Positions 51,310 to 57,280 of a stretch of 60,342 nt of DNA are shown here, one piece after another (within the stretch, counting starts at the first letter, position 1; each line of letters opens with the position of its first letter). A program made the translations under genes and the position numbers. This DNA comes from a virus: positions 1 through 60,342 of the IMG/VR virus record IMGVR_UViG_3300005613_000071, one strand, 5' to 3'. Under the pieces are notes generated by a model. It saw only the letters and a program-made list of their open reading frames with translations, was not told where the DNA came from and did no database searches.

Positions 51310-51313
51310 CGAA

Positions 51314-51802
51314 ATGAATCATTGCACTTACTGCGGAGCGGAAAGCAAAAACCCAAGGTTCTGCTCCAGGTCTTGCTCGGCCAGCTATACAAACAAGGCT
51401 TCACCGAAAAGAAAGTTAAAAAGAAAATGCAAGAAGTGCGATGAAGTAGTAAGAAACTATAGGTCTACACTTTGCCAGCTACACTGGGATGAACACACGG
51501 AGTGGAACAAAGAGAATAGAAGGTCAAAGACGATAGGCGAAGTCGTGGAAAAAAGATCTAATCTACATCGCAGCTCAGCATATGCTGATATAAGAAACTT
51601 TGCGCGACACGATCACAAAGAAATGCTGAAGAATCCATGCTACAACTGTGGATATGATAAGCATGTTGAACTGTGTCATATAAAAGCCATAAGCGAGTTC
51701 ACGTTAGAAGCAACAATCAACGAGGTTAACGCTGCCTCTAACGTGATTCAACTCTGCCCTAACTGCCATTGGGAATTTGACAACGGCGTGTTAGAATTGT
51801 AG
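51314..51802 (+). CDS. HNH homing endonuclease with zinc fingers
   Basis: The N terminus has CTYCG and CSRSC (zinc finger) and the second zinc pair CKKCDEV and CQLHW. The C terminus has the HNH core CYNCGYD, ELCHIKAI and NVIQLCPNCHWEFD. It is encoded against the surrounding late genes. Its stop codon (51800-51802) overlaps the 3' end of the tRNA-Arg gene and its start lies next to a truncated tRNA. This is what an endonuclease gene inserted into a tRNA cluster would look like. It has no intron or intein. Confidence 0.85.
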   Translation: MNHCTYCGAESKNPRFCSRSCSASYTNKASPKRKLKRKCKKCDEVVRNYRSTLCQLHWDEHTEWNKENRRSKTIGEVVEKRSNLHRSSAYADIRNFARHDHKEMLKNPCYNCGYDKHVELCHIKAISEFTLEATINEVNAASNVIQLCPNCHWEFDNGVLEL

Positions 51803-51873
51803 ACGGGGTGGGACTCCAACCCACATATGCCAATTTAGAAGATTGGTGCATTATGCTGTTATGCTACCCGTCC
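51800..51873 (-). tRNA. tRNA-Arg(UCU)
   Basis: On the minus strand: acceptor GGACGGG with CCCGTCT (one G-U pair), D stem GCAT/ATGC, anticodon stem CCAAT/ATTGG with loop CTTCTAA (anticodon UCU, Arg AGA codons), T stem GTGGG/CCCAC with loop TTGGAGT, discriminator A. CCA is not encoded. The D loop lacks GG and the T loop has G at position 56, but D-loop C19 could pair with it, a swapped tertiary pair. It serves AGA codons, which the phage uses in its genes. Confidence 0.85.
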
Positions 51874-51882
51874 ATATGGTTG

Positions 51883-51959
51883 TCGGCGAGGTGGGGCTTG
51901 AACCCACATGTGACCTATTACTCTTTCTACAAGGTATAAGCTTGAGGAGATACTCGCCG
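51883..51959 (-). other. tRNA-like element with intact acceptor and T arm, no normal anticodon arm
   Basis: On the minus strand the acceptor CGGCGAG pairs perfectly with CTCGCCG. The T arm GTGGG-TTCAAGC-CCCAC is standard. Between them 43 nt hold no regular D arm, and only a 4-bp ACCT/AGGT pair with a 15-nt loop is in the anticodon position. The block AGGTCACA before the T arm is the same as in the element at 51243-51300. It ends 9 nt from the tRNA-Arg and may be a degenerate tRNA or a tRNA mimic. Confidence 0.5.
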
Positions 51960-52121
51960 TTATTCTTCGTCCCTCTCCTCGTGAGTGCTTGTCTGGTTTT
52001 CTATCCAGTTTACGTAAGCCTCTATACCTTCTTGAGTAATCGTGATGTCATCCCACCACTCATTTTGAGAATCGCTCTGCGAATCCTCCTGAGTAGTCTT
52101 TTTCTTCTTCGATTTCTCCAT
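51960..52121 (-). CDS. Small acidic hypothetical protein (53 aa)
   Basis: The ATG at 52121 opens a 53-codon frame with a KSKKKKTTQ start followed by an acidic helix containing EWWDDI. It ends directly at the tRNA-like element. Its first 62 bp overlap the end of the coiled-coil gene 52060-52386. The reading frame is small but uninterrupted; no family is recognised. Confidence 0.45.
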   Translation of the reverse strand: MEKSKKKKTTQEDSQSDSQNEWWDDITITQEGIEAYVNWIENQTSTHEERDEE

Positions 52122-52386
52122 TCTCTTTTAATTCTTTTACCATCTGTTCTAGCTTTTGTCGCTCTATAATTAACTCCTTGCAGTCTATTGCTGTCTGCTT
52201 AATCGACTGAAGCTCTGCTTTACGTGCCGAGCCGCCAGCTTCTGGATCTACAGGCCTTCTAACTTCATCTATCATATTGTCGATAGCTACCTGCATGCTG
52301 TCCATCAGCCTCTCCGCTGCATCAACTGTCTTGAACTTCGACGTAGAGGAATCGGTCTTCGGGGATGCGGATATATTCTTTGCCAT
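52060..52386 (-). CDS. Helical coiled-coil protein (108 aa)
   Basis: A mostly helical protein with heptad-like spacing from about residue 20 to 95 and an acidic C terminus. It overlaps the GroES-like gene by 65 bp and the small acidic gene by 62 bp. It has no recognised domain. The position next to the co-chaperonin-like gene suggests a head or tail assembly helper, which is inference. Confidence 0.55.
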   Translation of the reverse strand: MAKNISASPKTDSSTSKFKTVDAAERLMDSMQVAIDNMIDEVRRPVDPEAGGSARKAELQSIKQTAIDCKELIIERQKLEQMVKELKENGEIEEEKDYSGGFAERFSK

Positions 52387-52927
52387 CGATCTTAAATCTA
52401 TAGTCTATATTTTTCTCAAAACCTACGACATCGCCAACCTTAAGGCCCATGCGCTTTGTCTCTTCGCTTTCGAACGCGAGCTTAGCTTTCGTAGTAGGCT
52501 TCTCTTTGAGCTCTACAGTTACCAGGCCAGACTTACCCTCCTTGATGCTCTCTTTCTCTTCCTCTATAGGCGACAAGATCGCCCACCCACCTAGCGGGCG
52601 TACCTCCCCGTCTTTCTTACTCTTGTATGCTATAGCTTGGTTGCTGATAGCGTGCTCTTCGTTGTAGCGCACCAAGAAGTTGTTCTCTATACCAGTCAGT
52701 GGCTGACCCTCATTGAGGACCACCAGGTGGTGGAAGTACAGCGTATCGCCAACTTCAACACCAGTGTCGTACTTAAAGGGTGTGGCCACCACAGGAGCTT
52801 CATTCTTCCTGAGGTCGAACTCTCGAAAGCGATTGTCGACATACAGCTCTAGACCACCAGCAGTAGTCACTGTGTCTTCAATCTGCTTGTCTAGTTCTAT
52901 GACAAACAAATCAAATGTTCTCATCAT
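52322..52927 (-). CDS. GroES-like co-chaperonin (201 aa)
   Basis: The C-terminal 45 residues (GLKVGDVVGFEKNIDYRFKI, then KIDGKEYIRIPEDRFLYVEV) closely follow the end of GroES, which has G-D-V-F-K-IDGEEY-I-ED-ILAVV. The middle (VEVGDTLYFHHLVV) repeats a similar strand, so the protein may hold two GroES-like parts joined. At 201 residues it is about twice GroES length. Phages such as T4 encode a co-chaperonin (gp31) that supports folding of their capsid protein by host GroEL. A similar role for the 465-residue capsid protein is likely but unproven. Confidence 0.65.
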   Translation of the reverse strand: MMRTFDLFVIELDKQIEDTVTTAGGLELYVDNRFREFDLRKNEAPVVATPFKYDTGVEVGDTLYFHHLVVLNEGQPLTGIENNFLVRYNEEHAISNQAIAYKSKKDGEVRPLGGWAILSPIEEEKESIKEGKSGLVTVELKEKPTTKAKLAFESEETKRMGLKVGDVVGFEKNIDYRFKIDGKEYIRIPEDRFLYVEVQDS

Positions 52928-53166
52928 TAAAAATTCAAGTCGTATTCAATTATCACGGGCATACCATTGACGCTCTTCCATAGGGCGTTTTCGCCATCTG
53001 TGTTCACGTATATGAGATACCGCGTTGATGCAAATTTATGAAGAAATTCTGTATCTAGCACGATAGCAGAAACATTTCCTTCGCCAGCTCTCATGCCGAC
53101 ATAATAGGCCATCCCGTTCTTAGGGTCTTGGCCAATAATAATTTTTCTTACGTATCCTTCTTCCAT
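52927..53166 (-). CDS. Small hypothetical protein (79 aa)
   Basis: A 79-residue protein with a beta-strand pattern and no recognised domain. It overlaps both neighbours by 1 bp. It may be an accessory of the assembly genes next to it. Confidence 0.55.
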   Translation of the reverse strand: MEEGYVRKIIIGQDPKNGMAYYVGMRAGEGNVSAIVLDTEFLHKFASTRYLIYVNTDGENALWKSVNGMPVIIEYDLNF

Positions 53167-53462
53167 TAGTTTAGAGATATACCGAGATCTCCCAGCATAT
53201 CCCCCAGGCTGTCGTCTTCATCAGAGTAGGTGCTCTTCATAACGTCTATGACGAGATCGAGCTCCTCCCATGAATCTAGATTGTAGCTGAAGAGAGACTT
53301 CATCTCTACTGATTCATCTTCGGTCGATTCAATTTCATCCATGAGTCCTACTACTATAGCTGACATCACCCTGTCCTCATATCCTCTTGACTTAACAAAG
53401 TTCTCGATTTCGAGTACCTTAGCGTAAAGCTCAGACAAGAATTCCACGTCTTCGTAGTTCAT
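53166..53462 (-). CDS. Acidic helical hypothetical protein (98 aa)
   Basis: A strongly acidic helical protein, first gene of the minus-strand group that ends near the tRNA cluster. A near-consensus box TTTATTTG (one mismatch) lies 22 bp upstream on the minus strand. No family is recognised. Confidence 0.55.
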   Translation of the reverse strand: MNYEDVEFLSELYAKVLEIENFVKSRGYEDRVMSAIVVGLMDEIESTEDESVEMKSLFSYNLDSWEELDLVIDVMKSTYSDEDDSLGDMLGDLGISLN

Positions 53463-53466
53463 GGTT

Positions 53467-53474
53467 TATTTTTG
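53467..53474 (+). promoter_or_regulatory. -7 promoter box of the winged-helix gene
   Basis: TATTTTTG fits TAnnTTTG, 20 bp before ATG 53495. It lies opposite a weaker minus-strand box, so the 53463-53494 gap is a small divergent promoter region. Confidence 0.45.
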
Positions 53475-53494
53475 TCTAAGATACAAATAAATTT

Positions 53495-53917
53495 ATGCCT
53501 AAGAGTAAAGTAAAAAAGAAACGGTTGTTTAGAGAGGTCTCGTTTATGAACGAGCGATACATAAATCACAACCACCTTAAGAACTTTCGAGCAGCTCGTA
53601 TCATGTTCTGCGAGGACAACGACATCTCGTTCAGCCACCTAGAGTTCCTTTTATGGGCTTACGACAAAGAGTTCTGGACTATCAACTACGCAGCTGACGA
53701 GTACGGGTTCAATAAGAAGAACTTCGGCAACAGGATGCTATGGCCCCTTATGAAGCAAGGCCTCGTATATAAGCATTTCGACAAGCTTACCCCTAGTGCC
53801 TCTCGTGAGGACCACCTCTTCCGTGACGAGACTAAGATGAACTACCGAGTGCGCTATGCTATAACGCAAAAAGCCCGCATGGTGGTGCAGGCTTTTTACA
53901 GAAGGCTAGAATATTAA
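53495..53917 (+). CDS. MarR-like winged-helix regulator (140 aa)
   Basis: After a basic N terminus the sequence follows a MarR-type pattern: helices at about 24-60, a DNA-binding helix-turn-helix around residues 68-90 (YAADEYGFNKKNFGNRMLWPL), a wing-like SASREDHLF and the final helix YAITQKARMVVQAFYRRLE. It is transcribed against its neighbours and has its own promoter. It is a candidate switch between early and late genes. DNA target sites are unknown. Confidence 0.65.
   Translation: MPKSKVKKKRLFREVSFMNERYINHNHLKNFRAARIMFCEDNDISFSHLEFLLWAYDKEFWTINYAADEYGFNKKNFGNRMLWPLMKQGLVYKHFDKLTPSASREDHLFRDETKMNYRVRYAITQKARMVVQAFYRRLEY
53868..53897 (+). terminator. Bidirectional terminator inside the 3' coding end of the winged-helix gene
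   Basis: AAAAAGCC and GGCTTTTT flank a smaller GCA/TGC stem (loop TGGTGG). The T-run is inside the stem, so it works in both directions. It lies 17 bp before the stop at 53917 and 17 bp outside the convergent peptidase stop at 53914, so it serves both transcripts. Confidence 0.5.
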
Positions 53918-54387
53918 GTTAGGATCGGCTCGTAGTAAGTCTTGCCTTTATCATCTCGAACAGCTTTAAGGCAGCGCCCACGATTATCTCCGCCATAAAC
54001 GTAACTGACGTGAACCCAATCAGGATTGTCTTCGTCACCAAACTCCCAGATAAGCTGATCAAACGTAAGGTTGTTGAGTATATACTGGAAGATTTGAGAA
54101 TTTGTGCACTGTCCAAATACATCTGCGTCCAGGTCGAGTGCTCTTCCTTCCACGTGTTGACTGCGGCTTGACCCGCCAATAGCAGTGTTGAGCTCAGCCG
54201 AACGATAGCCGCTCGACACGTATATAGGGCACCCGAAAGCGTCCCTAAGAGGTTGAAATATATTGAGCGCAACTTGTCTAAGGTTCTCGATAACCCAGTC
54301 ATCATCAGGTGTATTATTGATGCCACGTCGAGAAGCTGTTGTGCTTTTCGTGCATTCGGCAAGAGTTAGATTTTTAGAAAGATTCAT
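53914..54387 (-). CDS. Peptidase M15A family endolysin (157 aa)
   Basis: Zinc ligands are H78 and D85 in SQHVEGRALDLD and H126 in DWVHVSY, the signature of D-Ala-D-Ala carboxypeptidase and endolysin peptidases of the VanY/M15A group. The enzyme would cleave peptide cross-links of peptidoglycan. No signal peptide is present, so it needs the holin (18180-18623) for release. A lytic transglycosylase gene two genes upstream attacks glycan strands. It converges with the winged-helix gene. Confidence 0.85.
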   Translation of the reverse strand: MNLSKNLTLAECTKSTTASRRGINNTPDDDWVIENLRQVALNIFQPLRDAFGCPIYVSSGYRSAELNTAIGGSSRSQHVEGRALDLDADVFGQCTNSQIFQYILNNLTFDQLIWEFGDEDNPDWVHVSYVYGGDNRGRCLKAVRDDKGKTYYEPILT

Positions 54388-54409
54388 GCCTTGTGGTGGA
54401 GAGGGCGCG

Positions 54410-54604
54410 TTACTTCTGACCAGTCACGCGTCTGTACTCCTCTACAAGAGCCTTCGCCGCTGGAGTTCCTTTGGCAGCAGCGATCTGACCTTCAAGAGAA
54501 GCTATCTTCTTCTTCTTTTCTTTCTCGTTCTTCACAGTCGTATAGAGAGACTTCTGAGCGACACCCCCTTCGGAGTACATTGGGTATTTCTTTTTTGCTT
54601 TCAT
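54410..54604 (-). CDS. Small basic coiled-coil protein (64 aa)
   Basis: The ATG at 54604 lies 5 bp after a TATATTTG box; the frame opens earlier but inside the box. The 64-residue, lysine-rich protein has a central helix (KEKKKKIASLEGQIAAAKG). Phages often have such small basic proteins near lysis genes; no function is known. Confidence 0.55.
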   Translation of the reverse strand: MKAKKKYPMYSEGGVAQKSLYTTVKNEKEKKKKIASLEGQIAAAKGTPAAKALVEEYRRVTGQK

Positions 54605-54609
54605 GTTTG

Positions 54610-54617
54610 CAAATATA
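54610..54617 (-). promoter_or_regulatory. -7 promoter box of the 64-aa gene and endolysin
   Basis: TATATTTG on the minus strand followed by CAAAC and ATG 54604. The endolysin gene would be transcribed from the same box. Confidence 0.6.
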
Positions 54618-54618
54618 A

Positions 54619-55209
54619 TCACTTAGAGTCAACCTCCTCAAACAGAATCTTTTGAATGTAACCCTGAGTCTCTTTAGGTAGGTACTCTAGCCACTCCCTA
54701 GGGTCGCCATAGATATCTACGCCCTCAGCCTTAGCTCTCTCCAAAGCCTTCAAGACTGTTCCCTCCCCTGCATTATAGCTGCCGTATATACGAGCTAGCC
54801 TGTTGACTTCAGGGATGGGCTTAGGTGGCGACTTCACAAAAGAAAGACCAGAGATAGCTTCTATCTTGGCGTCACGCATGATGCGGCTATCAAGAGGGTC
54901 GAAAGGATCTAACCCCTTAGAGATAAAACCCCTATCCTCTAAATCCTTCTGCGTAGCTGGCATGATCTGCCAACGCCCACGAGCGCCAGCTGGAGAGACA
55001 GCGCGGTCAGGGTCTCTCTCCCCGCCAGTCTCCGCCATCATCTGACGCAAGATGCGGTCGCTAGAATTGGTTACATAGCTGAGAGTGTCGCTGCCATGAA
55101 CAGAAGACTCAGGGTCATCAACATAGAACACCTCCCCGCCAGGACCCTCAACCTTAACCTGCTTCACAGGCTTGATGGGATCACCGTTGCTTAATCGTAT
55201 TGATTTCAT
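54619..55209 (-). CDS. Lytic transglycosylase-type (SLT) protein (196 aa)
   Basis: The SLT domain shows catalytic E60 in MMAETGGE, then SPAGARGRWQIMPAT (residues 72-86) and YNAGEGT near residue 148. These enzymes cleave glycan strands of peptidoglycan, in virions to aid DNA entry or at lysis. The start at ATG 55209 is chosen because a TATCTTTG box lies 8 bp upstream; a longer frame to 55248 would cross it. It is the rightmost minus-strand gene and has its own regulatory region. Confidence 0.75.
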   Translation of the reverse strand: MKSIRLSNGDPIKPVKQVKVEGPGGEVFYVDDPESSVHGSDTLSYVTNSSDRILRQMMAETGGERDPDRAVSPAGARGRWQIMPATQKDLEDRGFISKGLDPFDPLDSRIMRDAKIEAISGLSFVKSPPKPIPEVNRLARIYGSYNAGEGTVLKALERAKAEGVDIYGDPREWLEYLPKETQGYIQKILFEEVDSK

Positions 55210-55217
55210 ATCAGAAA

Positions 55218-55225
55218 CAAAGATA
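55218..55225 (-). promoter_or_regulatory. -7 promoter box of the transglycosylase gene
   Basis: TATCTTTG on the minus strand with an 8-bp leader to ATG 55209. It is identical to the box before the giant virion gene at 27546-27553. Confidence 0.55.
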
Positions 55226-55352
55226 CAGTCTTTGCGCCTATTCAGCATTTAAAGCTACAGCCTAGTGATTTTCTTAAATCACCTCATATCTTCTTAGTAG
55301 TGTTTCTCTATTTACTTAAGAAGCTTATCCCTTTCCCCTTGTTGCTTCGAGG

Positions 55353-55383
55353 CAAAGTTACAGCAAAAAACTTACAATGTCAA
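55353..55383 (-). promoter_or_regulatory. Consensus promoter for the leftward genes
   Basis: On the minus strand TTG (55381-55383) is followed 20 bp later by TAACTTTG (55353-55360), a full Bacteroidota consensus. Downstream it gives an approximately 140-nt leader that contains a perfect 7-bp hairpin (GTGATTT/AAATCAC, near 55268-55285). It may be an earlier or alternative promoter to the one at 55218. Confidence 0.6.
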
Positions 55384-55836
55384 CCCCCTAGAGTATTGCT
55401 TTAAGTAATAAGCGTAACTCACTGCTATAGAACAGCTTATATGATACATGCATAGGAAAAAGAAGCAGTGATCGAGAGTGGACTCGCCTAAGAAAAGAAG
55501 TGAGAAATAAAGATTGTGGGGATAATACGTACCTATAGACGTCACACCCCCGCACCCGAAACGCATTACGTACCCCCGTGGGTACAACACGCTACACGTT
55601 TGGCGCATACATTTCAGCTTTTCGTAACAGGCTGGTGGCGAGCAGGTTAGAGCACGGCAGTTGGAGTAGCGGTACAGGTTGGAGTTTGTAGCGTCTATCT
55701 TCGATAGAGGACAATCCCCTCTCCCCTTCCCCACGAATCTGCGATTCACGTCGCATATGACGCCACACTGCAATGCGCTGTCCAGGTCATGACCCGTTGT
55801 CCAGCCTCATGTATGTACGCGGTCTGATGGGCCTTT
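55384..55836 (+). other. Non-coding region of the regulatory hub, function unknown
   Basis: About 450 bp without a convincing gene on either strand. It contains hairpins, for example TCTATC-TTC-GATAGA at 55694-55708 and GAATC-TGC-GATTC near 55736-55748, and a palindrome CATATG within CGTC...GACG near 55748-55761. The longest minus-strand frame (133 aa, cysteine-rich) has no sequence pattern of a real protein. A replication origin or packaging site could lie here, but no iterons or DnaA boxes were found. Confidence 0.4.
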
Positions 55837-55868
55837 TTACCCCCCTTAGGGGGTAACTTTTTTATCAG
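55837..55868 (+). terminator. Intrinsic terminator before the early promoter
   Basis: TTACCCCC and GGGGGTAA pair around CTTA, followed by C and a run of Ts. It insulates the early promoter at 55879-55911 from plus-strand transcription of the hub, which suggests that some RNA is made rightward there. Confidence 0.75.
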
Positions 55869-55878
55869 CAAAAAAAGA

Positions 55879-55911
55879 TTTGGAATTTGGCGGAAGTCGG
55901 TTATACCTTTG
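55879..55911 (+). promoter_or_regulatory. Early promoter of the rightward small-gene operon
   Basis: TTTG at 55879-55882, a 21-bp spacer, and TACCTTTG at 55904-55911 match the Bacteroidota housekeeping consensus in both boxes. The first gene starts at 55964, leaving a leader of about 45 nt that contains the recurrent TTCAAACTTCAAACTTC motif. It is the best promoter found in the window. Confidence 0.75.
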
Positions 55912-55963
55912 CAGAGCCATCGGCAATCGGTTGGTGGCATTCAAACTTCAAACTTCATCTCCG

Positions 55964-56527
55964 ATGAACAACAATCAATCTCGTATCAACCTCCTCAAGG
56001 AGGTTAAGTCAGCAGTCAACACTGCTTCGTTCGCTCCAACCTCAGACCGCATCGAAGATGCGAAGAAGGCGGTTCAGGAACTCATGTCATACGTCGAATC
56101 CCTCGAAGAGGGACTGAAGCCAAAGCGTCGTCGTAAGACGAAGCAGAAGTCTTCCAAGGCTACCCCAGCTACCAAGGTAGCAGACCGCCAAGAGAAGGCT
56201 TTCCATGGCCGTCCTGACACTCCTGTCACACCATCCACACGGAAGCCGAAGGCTTCGGTCGAGGCGGCTCGGAAAGCGGCTCACGACGTGTCACGTCACA
56301 CAGGGGCTGAAAGCCGAGCCAAGCGGAAAGCCGAGGCAGTCAAGGAGGCTGTCGTCATGCCGAAGGCCGCACCTATGAAGGTGACATCACATGATGAGGC
56401 TCGATTGGCCGACCTCGAAGCTAAGATTGAGGCTCTGATTGCCTTGCAATCCATGGGGCATGACGTTACACGTTCTGCTGAAGTACTCTTCAGCGACCTC
56501 CCCTTCGACCCTACTTCAAACCTCTAA
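55964..56527 (+). CDS. Basic Ala/Lys-rich early protein (187 aa)
   Basis: The frame is open from 55880, but that ATG lies upstream of the promoter, so the ATG at 55964, after the leader motif, is used. The centre (residues 50-130) is rich in K, R, A, T and P with repeats like KPKRRRKTKQKSSK, a disordered nucleic-acid-binding tract similar to histone tails. Both ends are helical. It is the first gene of the early operon. It could coat phage DNA or affect host transcription, but neither can be shown. Confidence 0.7.
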   Translation: MNNNQSRINLLKEVKSAVNTASFAPTSDRIEDAKKAVQELMSYVESLEEGLKPKRRRKTKQKSSKATPATKVADRQEKAFHGRPDTPVTPSTRKPKASVEAARKAAHDVSRHTGAESRAKRKAEAVKEAVVMPKAAPMKVTSHDEARLADLEAKIEALIALQSMGHDVTRSAEVLFSDLPFDPTSNL

Positions 56528-56537
56528 TTCATTGAAA

Positions 56538-56696
56538 ATGAACATCTGGCAACAACACATCAACGCCAACTACCGCAGGATGGTAGCTGAACTCAACGAT
56601 ATGGCTCGTTTCGAAGGAAACGACAAGGCTCTTGCGACGCTTGATGCCATCCTCGACTGCCTGAATGCTCAAAGAGCACAACTCGAACAACAATAA
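56538..56696 (+). CDS. Small hypothetical protein (52 aa)
   Basis: The ATG at 56538 begins a 52-codon helical protein; the longer frame overlaps the preceding gene and is rejected. It lacks the leader motif seen before other genes here and follows the previous stop by 11 bp. No family is recognised. Confidence 0.55.
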   Translation: MNIWQQHINANYRRMVAELNDMARFEGNDKALATLDAILDCLNAQRAQLEQQ

Positions 56697-56701
56697 CCCT
56701 T

Positions 56702-56760
56702 GAGTGGGGGAGTATATACACCTTCTGAGTTTACGAAGAAGGTGATATACGACCCCTCTC
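56702..56760 (+). ncRNA. Conserved tandem-GA hairpin element, copy 1
   Basis: The core is GTATAT, a bulged A, CACCTTCT, loop GAGTTTACGA, then AGAAGGTG and ATATAC (56712-56750), a near-perfect hairpin. A GA at 56710-56711 and a GA at 56751-56752 form a tandem GA internal loop, and GGGG/CCCC continues the stem outward. In the terminal loop, GA and GA again flank a G-C pair with a UUUA tetraloop. It lies between 56696 and the leader of the next gene. Confidence 0.75.
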
Positions 56761-56796
56761 TCTAACTCGAAATTCAAACTTCAAAATTCAATCATC

Positions 56797-57000
56797 ATGT
56801 CAAACGTTTCAGACATCATCGACTCCGTCATCGCTTCAGGTTACATGACAAGTGTAGACGTATACAAGACGTTCGAGGACTCCGAAGCCGAACGGAAGTA
56901 CATCCTCAAGTATCACTTGGACGAAGAACTTGAGCAGTTCTTGATGTGCAAGGCAATGGAGGATGCTCTCACCCCCAAGCCTGACAAGCCCCCATACTGA
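56797..57000 (+). CDS. Small acidic early protein (67 aa)
   Basis: A helical, acidic protein following the tandem-GA hairpin and a leader TTCAAACTTCAAA. It ends 7 bp before the first hammerhead ribozyme. No family is recognised. The leader position is the main support for the start at 56797. Confidence 0.6.
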   Translation: MSNVSDIIDSVIASGYMTSVDVYKTFEDSEAERKYILKYHLDEELEQFLMCKAMEDALTPKPDKPPY

Positions 57001-57007
57001 CATCACA

Positions 57008-57060
57008 GGTACACTGATGAGCCTTGATTAGGCGAAACACCCCCTTGGGGTGTCTGTATC
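57008..57060 (+). ncRNA. Hammerhead ribozyme 1 (type I)
   Basis: Stem I is GGTACA (57008-57013) with TGTATC (57055-57060). The core CTGATGA is at 57014-57020. Stem II is GCCT/AGGC (57021-57024 with 57030-57033). GAAA is at 57034-57037. Stem III is CACCCC/GGGGTG (57038-57043 with 57047-57052), followed by TC, with cleavage expected after C57054. All invariant core positions are present. The 5' cleavage product would leave UGUAUCAAACUUCAAA as the start of the next gene's mRNA. Confidence 0.88.
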
Positions 57061-57080
57061 AAACTTCAAATCTGTTCACC

Positions 57081-57209
57081 ATGAACCCTTCCAAACTCCA
57101 AGCCATCCTCGACATGTTCGAAACCTTCGGTGCTGACGTGATGTGTAACACCTCTGACTGGTGTGACCTGACCTGCGAAGAGCAGATGATTGTCGAGGCC
57201 AACCTGTAA
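57081..57209 (+). CDS. Small acidic early protein (42 aa)
   Basis: A 42-residue helical protein with cysteines at 22, 28 and 32. It starts 21 bp after the first ribozyme, following the leader CAAACTTCAAA, and its stop codon directly abuts the second ribozyme. The start is supported by the leader. It is a candidate anti-host peptide, but function is unknown. Confidence 0.6.
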   Translation: MNPSKLQAILDMFETFGADVMCNTSDWCDLTCEEQMIVEANL

Positions 57210-57261
57210 GGTACACTGACGAGTCCTCAATGGACGAAACACCCTTCGGGGTGTCTGTATC
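57210..57261 (+). ncRNA. Hammerhead ribozyme 2 (type I)
   Basis: Stem I is GGTACA (57210-57215) with TGTATC (57256-57261). The core CTGACGA is at 57216-57222, where position 7 varies as allowed. Stem II is GTCC/GGAC (57223-57226 with 57232-57235), GAAA at 57236-57239, stem III CACCC/GGGTG around TTCG (57240-57253), then TC with cleavage after C57255. Stems II and III differ from ribozyme 1 by compensatory changes, which supports selection on structure. It begins right after the stop of the 42-residue gene. Confidence 0.9.
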
Positions 57262-57280
57262 AAACTTCAATTCATCAGAG

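Noticed and set aside
55600-55700. Stretches resembling tRNA D arms (AGCAGGTTAGAGCA) in the hub
   Set aside because: No acceptor, anticodon or T arm could be placed around them.
55372-55773. Cysteine-rich 133-residue minus-strand frame in the hub
   Set aside because: It reads through hairpins and promoter elements, has no protein-like pattern and no upstream promoter or leader.
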